Positions 17,751 through 26,557 of a stretch of 64,000 bases of DNA are shown in pieces (the first letter of the stretch is position 1; each line of letters starts with the position of its first letter). The translations under genes were made by a program, and so were the position numbers. The notes below the pieces were generated by a model. It ran no database searches. It was not told where the DNA came from and worked only from the letters and a program-made list of their open reading frames with translations. This DNA comes from Natrinema limicola JCM 13563 (GTDB taxonomy: Archaea; Halobacteriota; Halobacteria; Halobacteriales; Natrialbaceae): contig NZ_AOIT01000053.1 of the NCBI RefSeq assembly GCF_000337475.1, positions 1,104 to 65,103 of the forward strand, in the 5' to 3' direction.

Positions 17751-18974
17751 ATGGAGAGTCACCCGGACGTCCTCGTTATCGGCGGCGGCGCGACCGGAAC
17801 GGGAATCGCCAGAGACCTCGCACTGCGGGGCGTCGACGTTACACTCGTCGAACGAGACGGACTCGCGGCCGGCACCTCCGGTCGCTCGCACGGCCTGCTC
17901 CACAGCGGCGCTCGCTACGCCGAGGCCGACGGGCCGGAGGCCAGGGAATGTCTCGAGGAAAACCGCATCCTTCGTGCGATCGCCGGAGCGTGTATCCGGG
18001 ACACTCGGGGTCTGTTCGTCCAACTCGCCGACGACGACCCGGCGTACTTCGACGCAAAGCGAGCCGCCTGCGACGACGTTGGCATCCCGACCGACGTGAT
18101 CGACGGCGCGACCGCTCGCGAGGCAGTCCCGACCCTCACAGGCGACGTCGAACGGGCGATGTGGGTCCCGGATGGCGTCGTCGCTCCATCCCGGCTGGTC
18201 GCTGCTAACGCGGTCGACGCCCGCGAGCACGGCGCTCACATCCGTACGCATGCGCCGGTTACGTCGATGACCGTCGAGCGCGGGCGGGTGACGAGCGTCA
18301 CGCTCGGTGGTGACGCGGACGAGACGATTCACCCGCGCTACGTCGTGAACGCGGCCGGACCCCACGCCGGCCACGTCGCCGAACTGGCCGGCGTCACCGT
18401 CGCGATGCGGCCGACCCGGGGTGTCATGGTTTCAGTCGACTACGAAGGCCTCGAGCCAGTGCTCAACCGGTGTCGCGAGCCCGACGACGGTGATATCATC
18501 GTGCCACATGACGGGCAGGTCGTCTTGGGGACGACGAGCGTGCCGGTCGACGATCCGGACGACTACGAGCGGGCCGACTGGGAACTCGAGCGAACGATCG
18601 ACGAGTGTGCGGCGATGCTCCCGCCGGTTGCCGACGCCGAACACGTCCGGACGTGGTGGGGCGTGCGGCCGCTGTACGAACCCGAGGAAGCCGCCCATGG
18701 CGGACGTGGCATCTCGAGAGGATTTCACCTGCTCGATCACGCCGGTGAGGGCGTCGAGAACTGCTGTAGCATCGTCGGCGGGAAACTGACGACCTATCGG
18801 GTGATGGCCGAAGCGACGGCCGATCTGGTCTGTGACCGGCTCGGCGTTGATGCCGACTGTCGCACGGCGGAGACCGAACTCCCGGGCGCGTCGGACCCCG
18901 AAAGGCTCGATGCGTTCGTCGAAGAGTTCGACGGACAGGGACCGACAGATGCGGACATCGTCGACTCGAGCTGA
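17751..18974 (+). CDS. GlpA-like FAD-dependent glycerol-3-phosphate dehydrogenase
   Basis: A 407-residue flavoprotein of the DAO/GlpA family. The FAD-binding GGGATGTGIARDLALRG motif is at residues 10-26 and the family segment TSGRSHGLLHSGARYA follows. A late block, CSIVGGKLTTYR, is typical of GlpA/GlpD. It is shorter than full GlpA (about 540-580) because it lacks the C-terminal Fe-S/BFD-like domain, and no glpB, glpC or glycerol kinase gene is next to it. It may therefore act on glycerol-3-phosphate with another electron acceptor, or on a related 2-hydroxy acid. Confidence 0.8.
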   Translation: MESHPDVLVIGGGATGTGIARDLALRGVDVTLVERDGLAAGTSGRSHGLLHSGARYAEADGPEARECLEENRILRAIAGACIRDTRGLFVQLADDDPAYFDAKRAACDDVGIPTDVIDGATAREAVPTLTGDVERAMWVPDGVVAPSRLVAANAVDAREHGAHIRTHAPVTSMTVERGRVTSVTLGGDADETIHPRYVVNAAGPHAGHVAELAGVTVAMRPTRGVMVSVDYEGLEPVLNRCREPDDGDIIVPHDGQVVLGTTSVPVDDPDDYERADWELERTIDECAAMLPPVADAEHVRTWWGVRPLYEPEEAAHGGRGISRGFHLLDHAGEGVENCCSIVGGKLTTYRVMAEATADLVCDRLGVDADCRTAETELPGASDPERLDAFVEEFDGQGPTDADIVDSS

Positions 18975-19100
18975 ACTGGAACGCCAGCAGCCGAATGTGG
19001 ACGGCGTCGCTCCGCCACGCGCGCTCATCGGTTTCGAGATCTGACTGTCTTTTCGACCGTGAATTGGCTTTCTTACCCCTGCTGGTGTGCGATGGGGTGC

Positions 19101-19946
19101 ATGAGCGACGACACCGACTCGTCACGGCCGACGATCGATCGACGGTCCACCCTCCGTGCGATGGGGACCACGTTGACGGGACTGGGAACACTCACAGCAG
19201 TCCAGACAGCGGCCGCACAGCGCGATCACGAGTGGCCCGCCGGCGGCTCACACGGGCACTCTGATCGGGAGCACGAACGGGACAGAGAGCACGTCGACGA
19301 TCAGGAGTACGAAGACCAGCAGACGGTCACCGACGACACCGAAACCATCGAAGTCACGATTCCGGCCGCCTGGAGCGACGTCGACACGACGCCGGCCAGC
19401 ATCGGTCCCTCGATCTGGGCCGCGCCGGATCTCGACGCGTTCATCGCCAGTTGGGACGTTCCCGGCATCGAAGTGTACACGACGACGGAACTAGGTTCCG
19501 ACCTCGAGACGGCCCTCGACCAGTATCTCGAGGAACTCGAGGTCGGTGAGCAGTGTACCGACGGCGGCCAGCAGCTGTTCAGGACCGCCGAGTACGTGTT
19601 CCTGAGTCAGCTCTTTGCCCAGTGTGGTGACAGCGAAACGGTATTTTTGGCGATGGCCGGTGCGCCAGTCGACGAATCGGCGGACGAACTACCGGGCGGA
19701 AACACGACGGCTGACCAGCAGATGATGCAAAACGAGACGCCGCGCGGAAACGCAACGCCGGGCGGCGTCCCCGGACCTGGGTTCCCGGGCGGTTCCCAAT
19801 CCGACGTGTCTGACGATCAAATTCCATCGGACGCCCCGTACGTGATTCTCTTCGGCGCCCAGATTGTCACGGAACGTGACGTTAGGGCTGTCGTCACTGC
19901 CCTCGACTCGCTCGAGGCACAGGAACCCGACACAGAAAACACCTGA
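19101..19946 (+). CDS. Exported acidic protein of unknown function
   Basis: A 281-residue protein with a twin-Arg-like leader (DRRSTLRAMGTTLTGLG) followed by a cleavage-like VQTAAAQ site, so it is likely exported by Tat; the motif is not fully canonical. A charged His/Glu/Asp linker (residues 45-75) is followed by a folded part with two Cys (EQCTDGG, FAQCGD) and a Pro/Gly/Asn-rich segment before a final strand-rich part (YVILFGAQIVTERDVRAVV). The start is set at ATG 19101 from a TTCTTAC element about 32 nt upstream. I do not recognise the domain. Confidence 0.6.
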   Translation: MSDDTDSSRPTIDRRSTLRAMGTTLTGLGTLTAVQTAAAQRDHEWPAGGSHGHSDREHERDREHVDDQEYEDQQTVTDDTETIEVTIPAAWSDVDTTPASIGPSIWAAPDLDAFIASWDVPGIEVYTTTELGSDLETALDQYLEELEVGEQCTDGGQQLFRTAEYVFLSQLFAQCGDSETVFLAMAGAPVDESADELPGGNTTADQQMMQNETPRGNATPGGVPGPGFPGGSQSDVSDDQIPSDAPYVILFGAQIVTERDVRAVVTALDSLEAQEPDTENT

Positions 19947-20006
19947 TCGAACAAGCCACCAGCCGCGGCTCGAGCACGTTCCTGGCTCGCTCGGCGGCCG
20001 GCGCGT

Positions 20007-20372
20007 TCAGATATCCCGGCCAGCGTTCGACCAGATACCGAGCGATCGACCGCTCGAGCGATCGACGTCGATGCGAAACGTGTCTTCGTCGTTGAGGCCG
20101 ATCGTGATTCGATTGAAATCTACCACGTATCGCGACGTCTGGTGGCGGCCCTGCCGAACGCCGAGGGGTTCGCTGACGAGCCCAGCCTTTGTCAGCTGAT
20201 CGAGCTTTCGATAGGTCGTCGACAGCGGTAGATCCGCTGTCGCTGCGATCTCGGTGGCGGTTTTCGGTGTCTTGAGAACCGCGATGATCTCCCGGCAGCC
20301 GTCGTCGTCCAGTGCGGCAAGGACACGCTCGAGTTCGGGTGTTTCGCCGGGGGCAGAAGCCTCGAGAGCCAT
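20007..20372 (-). CDS. Winged helix-turn-helix transcription regulator
   Basis: A 121-residue regulator of a common haloarchaeal type. The core reads LERVLAALDDDGCREII, KTPKTATEIAATADLPLSTTYRKLDQL, then a wing (LVSEPLGVRQGRHQTSRYVV) and a C-terminal beta-rich part (FNRITIGLNDEDTF). ATG 20372 is favoured over 20408 by TCTTTAC about 30 nt upstream. It ends close to the exported protein gene (convergent) and is divergent from the corrinoid adenosyltransferase gene; targets cannot be read from the sequence. Confidence 0.8.
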   Translation of the reverse strand: MALEASAPGETPELERVLAALDDDGCREIIAVLKTPKTATEIAATADLPLSTTYRKLDQLTKAGLVSEPLGVRQGRHQTSRYVVDFNRITIGLNDEDTFRIDVDRSSGRSLGIWSNAGRDI

Positions 20373-20484
20373 TGCTGACGGTTGGTTTGCAGCCAGCGGT
20401 AAAGACACGTTTGGTTCGGCGTATCATCGACCCAGCAGATAGCGAGTGGCCAACTACATGTCCGCTCAGTTCGATCGGTCGGAT

Positions 20485-21174
20485 ATGAGTAACGACCAGT
20501 CATCCGACGAACCGATCGAAAACACGCCCGGACAGGGACGGACGCCCGAAGCCGAGCGGATCGAGCCAGCCGCCCCCGAGGAGTTCGGCCTCGTGCAGGT
20601 CTGGTGGGGCGACGGCAAGGGGAAGACGACCGCGACGCTCGGTATGGGCATGCGCGCCGCTGGCCACGGCTACCGTGTCCACATGCTTCAGTTCATGAAG
20701 GGTGGTGCCTCGAGCGTCGACGCGGTTCGCGGCGAGTACAACGCGATCGCTGCCCTCCCCGGCATCAGCTATGAGAATCTCGGCCACTACGGCTGGCATG
20801 GAATGGCAGACGGCAGCGACGAGGCCGACCACGAAGCCGAAGCGCAGGCCGGCCTCGAACGCGCCCACGAACTGCTCGAGGCGGCCGACGGCGCCGCCCT
20901 TGACGAGCCGATCGCCCTCGACGCGGAGCCGGAGGCGGGAATGCACATGCTGATCCTCGATGAGGTCCTCTACGCCGCGGACCGCGGACTGCTCTCTGAG
21001 GACGACGTTCACGGGCTCATCGACGCGAAGCCCGACGATCTCGAACTGGTGCTGTCGGGAAGCCACACTGAGCCGTCGTATCTCGAGGACCGCGCGGACC
21101 TGATCACGAACGTTCGGAAGGTGAAACACCCAATCGACGACGGACAGCGGGCACGACGCGGCACCGAATTCTGA
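20485..21174 (+). CDS. cobA: Cob(I)yrinic acid a,c-diamide adenosyltransferase
   Basis: A 229-residue CobA/BtuR-type enzyme that attaches the 5'-deoxyadenosyl group of ATP to reduced corrinoids in adenosylcobalamin synthesis or salvage. The P-loop GDGKGKTT is at residues 42-49; further markers are RVHMLQFMKGG and the Walker-B-like LILDEVLYA. An acidic 30-residue N-terminal tail precedes the core. A GTG at 20446 would add 13 residues; ATG 20485 is preferred. The next gene is acylphosphatase, 70 nt downstream on the same strand. Confidence 0.88.
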   Translation: MSNDQSSDEPIENTPGQGRTPEAERIEPAAPEEFGLVQVWWGDGKGKTTATLGMGMRAAGHGYRVHMLQFMKGGASSVDAVRGEYNAIAALPGISYENLGHYGWHGMADGSDEADHEAEAQAGLERAHELLEAADGAALDEPIALDAEPEAGMHMLILDEVLYAADRGLLSEDDVHGLIDAKPDDLELVLSGSHTEPSYLEDRADLITNVRKVKHPIDDGQRARRGTEF

Positions 21175-21244
21175 TCGCCACAGCGGGTCCCGACCCTGCT
21201 CGAATGGACCCGGATTTTTGCCGGTCGAAGCCGACGACTCGCGT

Positions 21245-21523
21245 ATGGCAGAACGGACTCGCGCACACGTGTTCGTCTCCGGAACCGTACAGGGCGTCTA
21301 TTACCGCGCGAACACTCGTGATACAGCCCGCGAGAAGGGCGTCAACGGCTGGGTGAAAAATCTCGAGGACGGCCGCGTCGAGGCGGTTTTCGAAGGGGCC
21401 GAAGATGCGGTCGAGTCGATGATCGAGTGGTGTCACACAGGCAGCCCCGCGGCTGAGGTCGAGGACGTCGAAGCCGAATACGAGGAGCCACAGGGCGAAG
21501 ACGGATTCGAGATTCGCTACTGA
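21245..21523 (+). CDS. acyP: Acylphosphatase
   Basis: A 92-residue enzyme hydrolysing acyl phosphates such as acetyl or carbamoyl phosphate. The active-site loop SGTVQGVYYRANT supplies the phosphate-binding Arg, and the catalytic Asn lies in GVNGWVKNLEDG. Size and order of motifs are those of the family. ATG 21245 is the family-consistent start. Confidence 0.93.
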   Translation: MAERTRAHVFVSGTVQGVYYRANTRDTAREKGVNGWVKNLEDGRVEAVFEGAEDAVESMIEWCHTGSPAAEVEDVEAEYEEPQGEDGFEIRY

Positions 21524-21561
21524 CCCGGCGAACAGACTGACTCCACGCCGACAGATCGCGA

Positions 21562-21807
21562 ATGGGAATCATCGACCGCTTCGAAGAGGAATATCTCGAT
21601 GTCTCGAGCAGCCGCGCAACGGTCCGAGAGTTGCTCGAGTTGTTCGTCGGCGCAGTGTTGTTCGTCGTCGGTGCGAGCGCGCTAGCGTCCTATCTGCTCG
21701 GGCAGCAGGTCGCAATGTGGCTCGCTGTAGCGCTGACCATCGTGTTCACGATCACGATCGTCTCACAGGCCTACTGGGCCATGACCGGGCGCGAGGATTA
21801 TGACTAA
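21562..21807 (+). CDS. Small two-helix membrane protein, unknown
   Basis: An 81-residue protein with an amphipathic N terminus (MGIIDRFEEEYLDVSSSR) and two hydrophobic segments, about residues 27-48 and 51-72, ending in an acidic tail. It is in the same orientation as acyP, 38 nt apart. I do not recognise the family. Confidence 0.65.
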   Translation: MGIIDRFEEEYLDVSSSRATVRELLELFVGAVLFVVGASALASYLLGQQVAMWLAVALTIVFTITIVSQAYWAMTGREDYD

Positions 21808-21818
21808 CGACTGTTCAG

Positions 21819-22133
21819 TCACTCGTCGATCTCGTAACGGCGAGCACCGCGTATCATGCGGATTGTGAGCAGTCCAACACCGGCGACGAACGCGATCCAG
21901 ACCGGATCGGCTCTGTCGGGGGCCGTTGCCTCGACGACTGCGACGAGCAGGGTAAGCGCCGCGACGTACAGGACGTTCGTTCCGACGAACTCGGCGAGCC
22001 CTTCCTCGTCGGTGACGCGATCAGGGTCGTAACCCGCGATCAACTCAACCATCCCCACGTACTTGATCAGGATCCCCAGCGCACCGACGAATCCCGCGGT
22101 CGCGAGGAGCGTGCCAACCGACGCGGTGGCCAT
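21819..22133 (-). CDS. DUF3784-like membrane protein
   Basis: A 104-residue protein with three hydrophobic segments. The loop after the first one reads KYVGMVELIAGYDPDRVTDEEGLAEF, the feature that marks DUF3784 proteins. The start is ATG 22133; the longer open frame runs into the antisense of the glycosylase gene and is not plausible. Function unknown. It converges on the two-helix membrane protein gene. Confidence 0.7.
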   Translation of the reverse strand: MATASVGTLLATAGFVGALGILIKYVGMVELIAGYDPDRVTDEEGLAEFVGTNVLYVAALTLLVAVVEATAPDRADPVWIAFVAGVGLLTIRMIRGARRYEIDE

Positions 22134-22197
22134 ACTAAGAAGCGACAACCAGTTCACAAAACAGTTCCGGGCGATCCGGTCGGCAATAGCTGGGCAG

Positions 22198-23097
22198 TCA
22201 GTCCGTAGTTCTGAGATGATGGAAAATATACGTCTGAGCGTACCCGGCGTACTCACCGCCGAGCCGGTCACGGAGCGCCCGTGAGGTGGCAGCGTACGAA
22301 CCGTGATCGCACTCTGGATAGTACTCCTCGATCGCCGATTTGATCCAGGTGTCGAGCGGGACCGCCTCGTCGAAGCCAAGCGAAAACAACAGGACACAGT
22401 CAGCTACCTTGTCGCCAACGCCGACGAACCGTGTCAGGTACTTTCGTGCGTCCCCGTACTCGAGGTCCCGCGCAGCTTCCGGATGGGCCTCACCGTTTGC
22501 GACCATCTCTGCCGTGCGGACGACGTAGGGGGCGCGATAGCCCAACCCGAGGTCGCGAAGGTCGGCTTCGGTCGCGGTCGCGAGCTGTTCCGGCGTCGGG
22601 AACGCGTGATAGGTCTCGCCGTCGAACGCGACTTCGTCGCCGTACTCCCGTGCCAGCGTCGTGACCATCGTGTGAATACGACTGACCCGCATCTGGGCCG
22701 AGCAAATAAACGAAATGAGACAGCCGAAGGCCGGATCATCTACGAGTCGCATCCCACGGTGGGCCTCGTATGCCTCGCGGAGCAGTGGATCGTCCGGCCC
22801 GGCCGCGACGATCCCCTCGAGATCGTCGTCGAGGCGCAACAATCGGCGGACGATCGGCTCGGCGTCGGTCGTCGACTCCCACTCGAGGCTGCCGTCGCGG
22901 GTCCGCACGCGGATCACGTCCCCGTCGCCTGTGCCGTCCGAGCCGACGACCGTCGTATACCACGCGTCGGGTGCCGGCGTGCCGCCATACATCTCGCCGT
23001 CAGAGCGCTGCCAGAGGTAGCTCTGACCGCTCTCGAGCGTTCGGTACAGATCGAAGCCACCGGCGAGTTCGTCGATCGAGATCGTCCCCGTCTCCAT
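22198..23097 (-). CDS. ogg: 8-oxoguanine DNA glycosylase/AP lyase (HhH-GPD family)
   Basis: A 299-residue glycosylase with the OGG1 layout: an N-terminal TBP-like domain (GQSYLWQRSDGEMYGG with the QxxxW substrate pocket) and a helix-hairpin-helix GPD domain. The hairpin VGVGDKVADCVLLF contains the catalytic Lys, and the catalytic Asp lies in VPLDTWIK. It removes 8-oxoguanine from DNA. Length matches the eukaryote-like OGG group. No TATA of note was found beyond GC-rich sequence. Confidence 0.9.
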   Translation of the reverse strand: METGTISIDELAGGFDLYRTLESGQSYLWQRSDGEMYGGTPAPDAWYTTVVGSDGTGDGDVIRVRTRDGSLEWESTTDAEPIVRRLLRLDDDLEGIVAAGPDDPLLREAYEAHRGMRLVDDPAFGCLISFICSAQMRVSRIHTMVTTLAREYGDEVAFDGETYHAFPTPEQLATATEADLRDLGLGYRAPYVVRTAEMVANGEAHPEAARDLEYGDARKYLTRFVGVGDKVADCVLLFSLGFDEAVPLDTWIKSAIEEYYPECDHGSYAATSRALRDRLGGEYAGYAQTYIFHHLRTTD

Positions 23098-23252
23098 TCG
23101 TCCGACCCTTCGACGGTGTGGGCTTTTGCCTTTCGACCCACCGCCGAGCTATCAATCACTCGATTATTGCTGGATCGGATGGCACAATGAGACGGGCGAT
23201 GAGAACTCGTGCGAGGCGAACCTTCTTACTGTAGGCCATCCAATGTCACGGT

Positions 23253-23705
23253 ATGAATTGCAGGGTCGTCGTTGAAGCCGCCGTGCCGGTCTTCGACGTT
23301 GAGACGGAGGACGAGGCGATCCGGATCGCCATCTCGAAGACGGGAGAGATGTTGAACCCTGATCTAAACTACGTCGAGATCAACATGGGCGAGCGTACCT
23401 CTCCATCGGGAGAGGAACTCCCACCTGCGTTTATCGCGGCCGACGAAGCACTCGTTGCACTCGAGTTGGAGATGACCGTCTTCAACGTCGAGCGTGAAGA
23501 ACACGCCTCGCGGATCGCACGAAAGGAGATCGGCCAACGTCTCGAGAACATTCCACTCGAGGTGATGGAGGTTGAGGTCATCGAAGAGGAATCGGCTGAC
23601 GAGGACGCGACCGACGAGTCGACGGATACGGAATCAACCGACGAGACGGAGGAGACAGCGGACGACGACGAGATCCTTCCCGAGTTCGAGGATCTCGTCG
23701 AATAA
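23253..23705 (+). CDS. DUF555 (UPF0212) family protein
   Basis: A 150-residue protein. The first 110 residues (NCRVVVEAAVPVFDVETEDEAIRIAISKTGEML onwards, given here in part) match archaeal UPF0212/DUF555, a family of unknown function. The last 40 residues are an acidic, Thr/Glu/Asp-rich tail (TDESTDTESTDE) typical of haloarchaeal proteins. Stand-alone gene; no cysteine pair for metal binding is apparent. Confidence 0.85.
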   Translation: MNCRVVVEAAVPVFDVETEDEAIRIAISKTGEMLNPDLNYVEINMGERTSPSGEELPPAFIAADEALVALELEMTVFNVEREEHASRIARKEIGQRLENIPLEVMEVEVIEEESADEDATDESTDTESTDETEETADDDEILPEFEDLVE

Positions 23706-23856
23706 CGGCCTCATTTTCCCGATCGGTACGAGACACCGATCCACACCGCATCGTTATCTTTTGGCGCAAACGGCGGAACGGACTCTGCATAGACAAATTG
23801 TGCGACGAGTCTCGCCAGTCACCAGTAAGCAACGATCGGAGGATGCGACGATATTC

Positions 23857-24093
23857 TTAGTCCGCAGTTGCGGCGACTGCTTCCTGCTCCCCTTCCCGCA
23901 TGTTCTTCGTGATTCCCCCGGCGAGCGCAAAAACAGCAGCTTTGTGGTCGGTCTTCGATTTGTGGATGGATGTCGGCCGAATGCCTCGTGATTCGTATTC
24001 TTCGAGGTCGATCTGGCAGTCATCCCACTCTGCACACTGGTTTGATACCTCCGCAAGAAGGCCGTGAAGGTGAATGAGCTCCTGCTTCTTCAT
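23857..24093 (-). CDS. UPF0058 family protein
   Basis: A 78-residue protein starting MKKQELIHLHGLLAEV, which is the fixed start of haloarchaeal UPF0058. Two Cys (NQCAEWDDC) and His pairs suggest a metal or redox role, but none is established. ATG 24093 follows TTATATTA at 24121-24128 by about 30 nt. An alternative ATG at 24099 would add two residues. Confidence 0.82.
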   Translation of the reverse strand: MKKQELIHLHGLLAEVSNQCAEWDDCQIDLEEYESRGIRPTSIHKSKTDHKAAVFALAGGITKNMREGEQEAVAATAD

Positions 24094-24099
24094 AACCAT

Positions 24100-24506
24100 C
24101 CACTCCTACCCACTGCAGGGTTATATTATTATCTTGAGTCGCGTTAACACGCAACCTATGTTAAGCGATTGGTGTGTCATCAGCGGAAACGATTCGAATG
24201 CTGTGATTACGTGAGCGGAACCAGGTGATGAAACTGTGTTAGGCGTTTGTTTATCGGTGTAATAGCGGCTTTCGTTATATTTTCTGCGACGCTCGAGTGA
24301 GTATTAAGCAGTTCATACTCGAGCGTCGGGCGCACGGAAGGCGGCCAGTGACGATCCACGAGGGCAACACAACGTCCGCAACTCACCCATGTTTTGTACC
24401 GATCGTGGAGCGGGCATACGATCGGACGAAGTGGTGTGACTGGTCGCTGCAAGAACTGTCGCTGGTCGATGAGTGCGATTGCCCTCCAATCGGAGGAGCG
24501 ACGATC
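24100..24506. other. Intergenic region with a long inverted repeat
   Basis: About 400 nt without a convincing gene. It is more AT-rich than its surroundings and contains the perfect 12-bp inverted repeat described separately. A 91-codon frame from 24297 has a composition unlike haloarchaeal proteins. Confidence 0.5.
24287..24328. repeat. Perfect 12-bp inverted repeat with 18-nt spacer
   Basis: Arms CGACGCTCGAGT (24287-24298) and ACTCGAGCGTCG (24317-24328) can form a stable stem. It lies in the middle of an intergenic region, 180-200 nt from the nearest gene ends. It might be a factor-binding site, a processing hairpin or a scar of a mobile element; no known element end matches from memory. 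Confidence 0.6.
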
Positions 24507-24686
24507 TTAACCGAGTTGTTTCAGCGTCTGAAGGTCACGATCCGTCCGCATGAACTCGGCAGTGCGATGTGAGGCATGACAGTTCGGGCAGTGAAACATG
24601 TCAGCGGGTGCGGGGAGTTCGTCCGGAGAAACCTGCCAATCCTTCGCACATTCGGGACACAACAGTTGGACGGTCGTTTTATCCAT
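24507..24686 (-). CDS. Small zinc-ribbon protein
   Basis: A 59-residue protein with two CxxC knuckles, Cys10/Cys13 (CPEC) and Cys33/Cys36 (CPNC), spaced for one zinc ribbon. The start ATG 24686 gives MDKTTVQLLCPEC. Such small zinc proteins are abundant in haloarchaea and are mostly uncharacterised. It lies 100 nt downstream of tfb on the same strand. Confidence 0.75.
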   Translation of the reverse strand: MDKTTVQLLCPECAKDWQVSPDELPAPADMFHCPNCHASHRTAEFMRTDRDLQTLKQLG

Positions 24687-24786
24687 GTCACACTCTTTCA
24701 CACGAGAGGTCAAAAACATTGCCGCAGTTCCAGTCGGTCGAAAATACCACCCGCGACAGCCTGCGAGCGACCGTCAAAAGGGGTCG

Positions 24787-25764
24787 TTATGCAGGTGCAG
24801 CCGTATCAGAGGCCTCGAGCAGCTCCTTGTACCGGTTGCGGATGGTGACTTCGGAGATGCTTGCGACTTCGCTGACCTCGTTTTGGGTGACCTTTTCGTT
24901 GGTCAGCAAGGCAGCAGCGTAGACCGACGCGGCCGCGAGGCCGACCGGCGACTTGCCGCTGTGGACACCCTCCTGGCGGGCCGACTCGAGCAGTTCGCGG
25001 GCCATGCGCTCGGTCTCGTCGGAGAGATCGAGGTCACTGACGAACCGCGGGACGTAGTGTTCGGGGTCGGCCGGCTTGACCTCGAGGCCGAGTTCCCGGA
25101 TGATGTAGCGGTAGGTGCGGGTCAGCTCCATCTTCTCGACGCGGGAGACCGCCGAAATCTCATCGAGGCTGCGCGGCGTGCCGGCCTGTCGGGCAGCGGC
25201 GTACAGCGACGCGGTCGCGACGCCTTCGATCGACCGGCCCGGCAGCAGGTCCTCCTCGAGTGCGCGTCGATAGATGACACTCGCCGTCTCGCGGACGTTC
25301 TCGGGGAGGCCGAGCGCGGATGCCATCCGGTCGATCTCGCCGAGTGCCTGCTTGAGGTTGCGCTCCTTGGAGTCGCGGGTGCGGAAGCGCTCGTTCCAGG
25401 TGCGAAGTCGTTGCATCTTCTGGCGCTGGCGGCTCGAGAGCGCCCGGCCGTAGGCGTCTTTGTCCTGCCAGCCGATGTTGGTCGACAGCCCCTGGTCGTG
25501 CATCATGTTCGTCGTCGGCGCGCCGACGCGGGACTTCTCGTCTTTCTCGGCGGCGTCGAACGCACGCCATTCGGGGCCGCGGTCGATCTCGTCTTCCTCG
25601 ACGACGAGACCACACTCGGTACAGACCGTCTCGGCGTGCTCGTCGTCCGAGACCAGTCGGCCGCCACACTCCGGGCAGCGTTCGCGCTCGTCGGATACCG
25701 ACTCGGTTTCGTCCCTCTCGGTCTCTCGCTCGTTCGTATAGGTTCTGATGTTTGTATCTGTCAT
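24787..25764 (-). CDS. tfb: Transcription initiation factor TFB
   Basis: A 325-residue TFIIB homologue that binds TBP-TATA complexes and recruits RNA polymerase. The zinc ribbon uses Cys30, Cys33, Cys48 and Cys51. The B-reader/linker region (GAPTTNMMHDQGLSTNIGW) is well conserved, and two cyclin repeats follow, the first about residues 130-215 and the second about 225-315. Haloarchaea carry several TFB paralogues with different promoters; which one this is cannot be told. Two TATA-like elements lie 90-120 nt before the start, so this message probably has a 5' leader, unlike most neighbours. Confidence 0.95.
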   Translation of the reverse strand: MTDTNIRTYTNERETERDETESVSDERERCPECGGRLVSDDEHAETVCTECGLVVEEDEIDRGPEWRAFDAAEKDEKSRVGAPTTNMMHDQGLSTNIGWQDKDAYGRALSSRQRQKMQRLRTWNERFRTRDSKERNLKQALGEIDRMASALGLPENVRETASVIYRRALEEDLLPGRSIEGVATASLYAAARQAGTPRSLDEISAVSRVEKMELTRTYRYIIRELGLEVKPADPEHYVPRFVSDLDLSDETERMARELLESARQEGVHSGKSPVGLAAASVYAAALLTNEKVTQNEVSEVASISEVTIRNRYKELLEASDTAAPA

Positions 25765-25853
25765 CGTGTATCGGGTGGGTTACTTGGGACTCCCGGGTGG
25801 GATAACCAGAAGAAACCCGGTCGCCTCAGCTAACATAGAGTAAGGCCGTAAAG

Positions 25854-25882
25854 CATATAAAGTTTTCGCCTACTTTATAAAC
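25854..25882 (-). promoter_or_regulatory. Two TATA-like elements upstream of tfb
   Basis: On the minus strand, CTTTATATG (25854-25862) and GTTTATAAAG (25873-25882) sit about 20 nt apart. Starts from these would leave a 5' leader of roughly 60-90 nt before ATG 25764. They could also serve as alternative promoters. Confidence 0.45.
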
Positions 25883-26022
25883 CATCTGGGTTTGTTGGTA
25901 TATATGTTCCGGTTATATGGTGATCGATTATGTTGGATACAGCGACTCGGCGTTCCGTTCGTTCCAGCCTTCCTATCGTCGACCGACCAACTCACGGTTC
26001 GATCACACGCGAGCGGCCGTTA

Positions 26023-26310
26023 CTATTCGACGGTGAAAAGATGTCCCTCCCGCGGGACGTCGAACAGCCCGACGCGAGCACCGGCATCGAGCCACGCGTG
26101 GCCGTAGGAAAACGACGCCAACGCGTTGACGAGGTCGTCTTGGTCCCGAAAGTGAGTCCCATCCTCGAGATACGACGCCGCCATCTCGTAACAATCGGCG
26201 GCCGCATCCGCCATCGGGGTCCCCTCGGGCGGCGCGATCGTCGCCGCATCGAGCGCCTCTGCGAGTAACTCGCCGTACCGGTCCGTTTTCTCCTCGAGAT
26301 CAGCAGCCAT
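26023..26310 (-). CDS. DUF357 family protein
   Basis: A 95-residue, mostly helical protein beginning MAADLEEKTDRYGELL and containing the DUF357 features CYEMAASYLEDGTHF and NALASFSYGHAWLDAG. Archaeal DUF357 proteins are small helical bundles of unknown function. ATG 26310 is the likely start; the longer frame has an Arg-rich extension that is not haloarchaeal in character. Confidence 0.82.
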   Translation of the reverse strand: MAADLEEKTDRYGELLAEALDAATIAPPEGTPMADAAADCYEMAASYLEDGTHFRDQDDLVNALASFSYGHAWLDAGARVGLFDVPREGHLFTVE

Positions 26311-26557
26311 AGTCGGTGATCGTCGCTTGACCCCGTAAGTGCGTCGTGTCGATACAAGACGTGACCTCGCTCGGCGGTCACGCACGCGCCCGTTCATAGG
26401 CTCGCTGTGTGCCTCGAGAAACGCTATTGCACCGATCACCGCTGGGTTTCCTACAGCAGAACAAAGCCTGTTGACAGCCCAGCAGCACCGTCACAGCAAG
26501 GGGGTGTCGTTGCTGCGAGCACAAGCGGTTTAGGCGCTCTGGACCAACACCTGCAAT

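Noticed and set aside
24297-24572. 91-codon plus-strand frame
   Set aside because: Overlaps the end of the zinc-ribbon gene on the other strand and the inverted repeat; composition not acidic.
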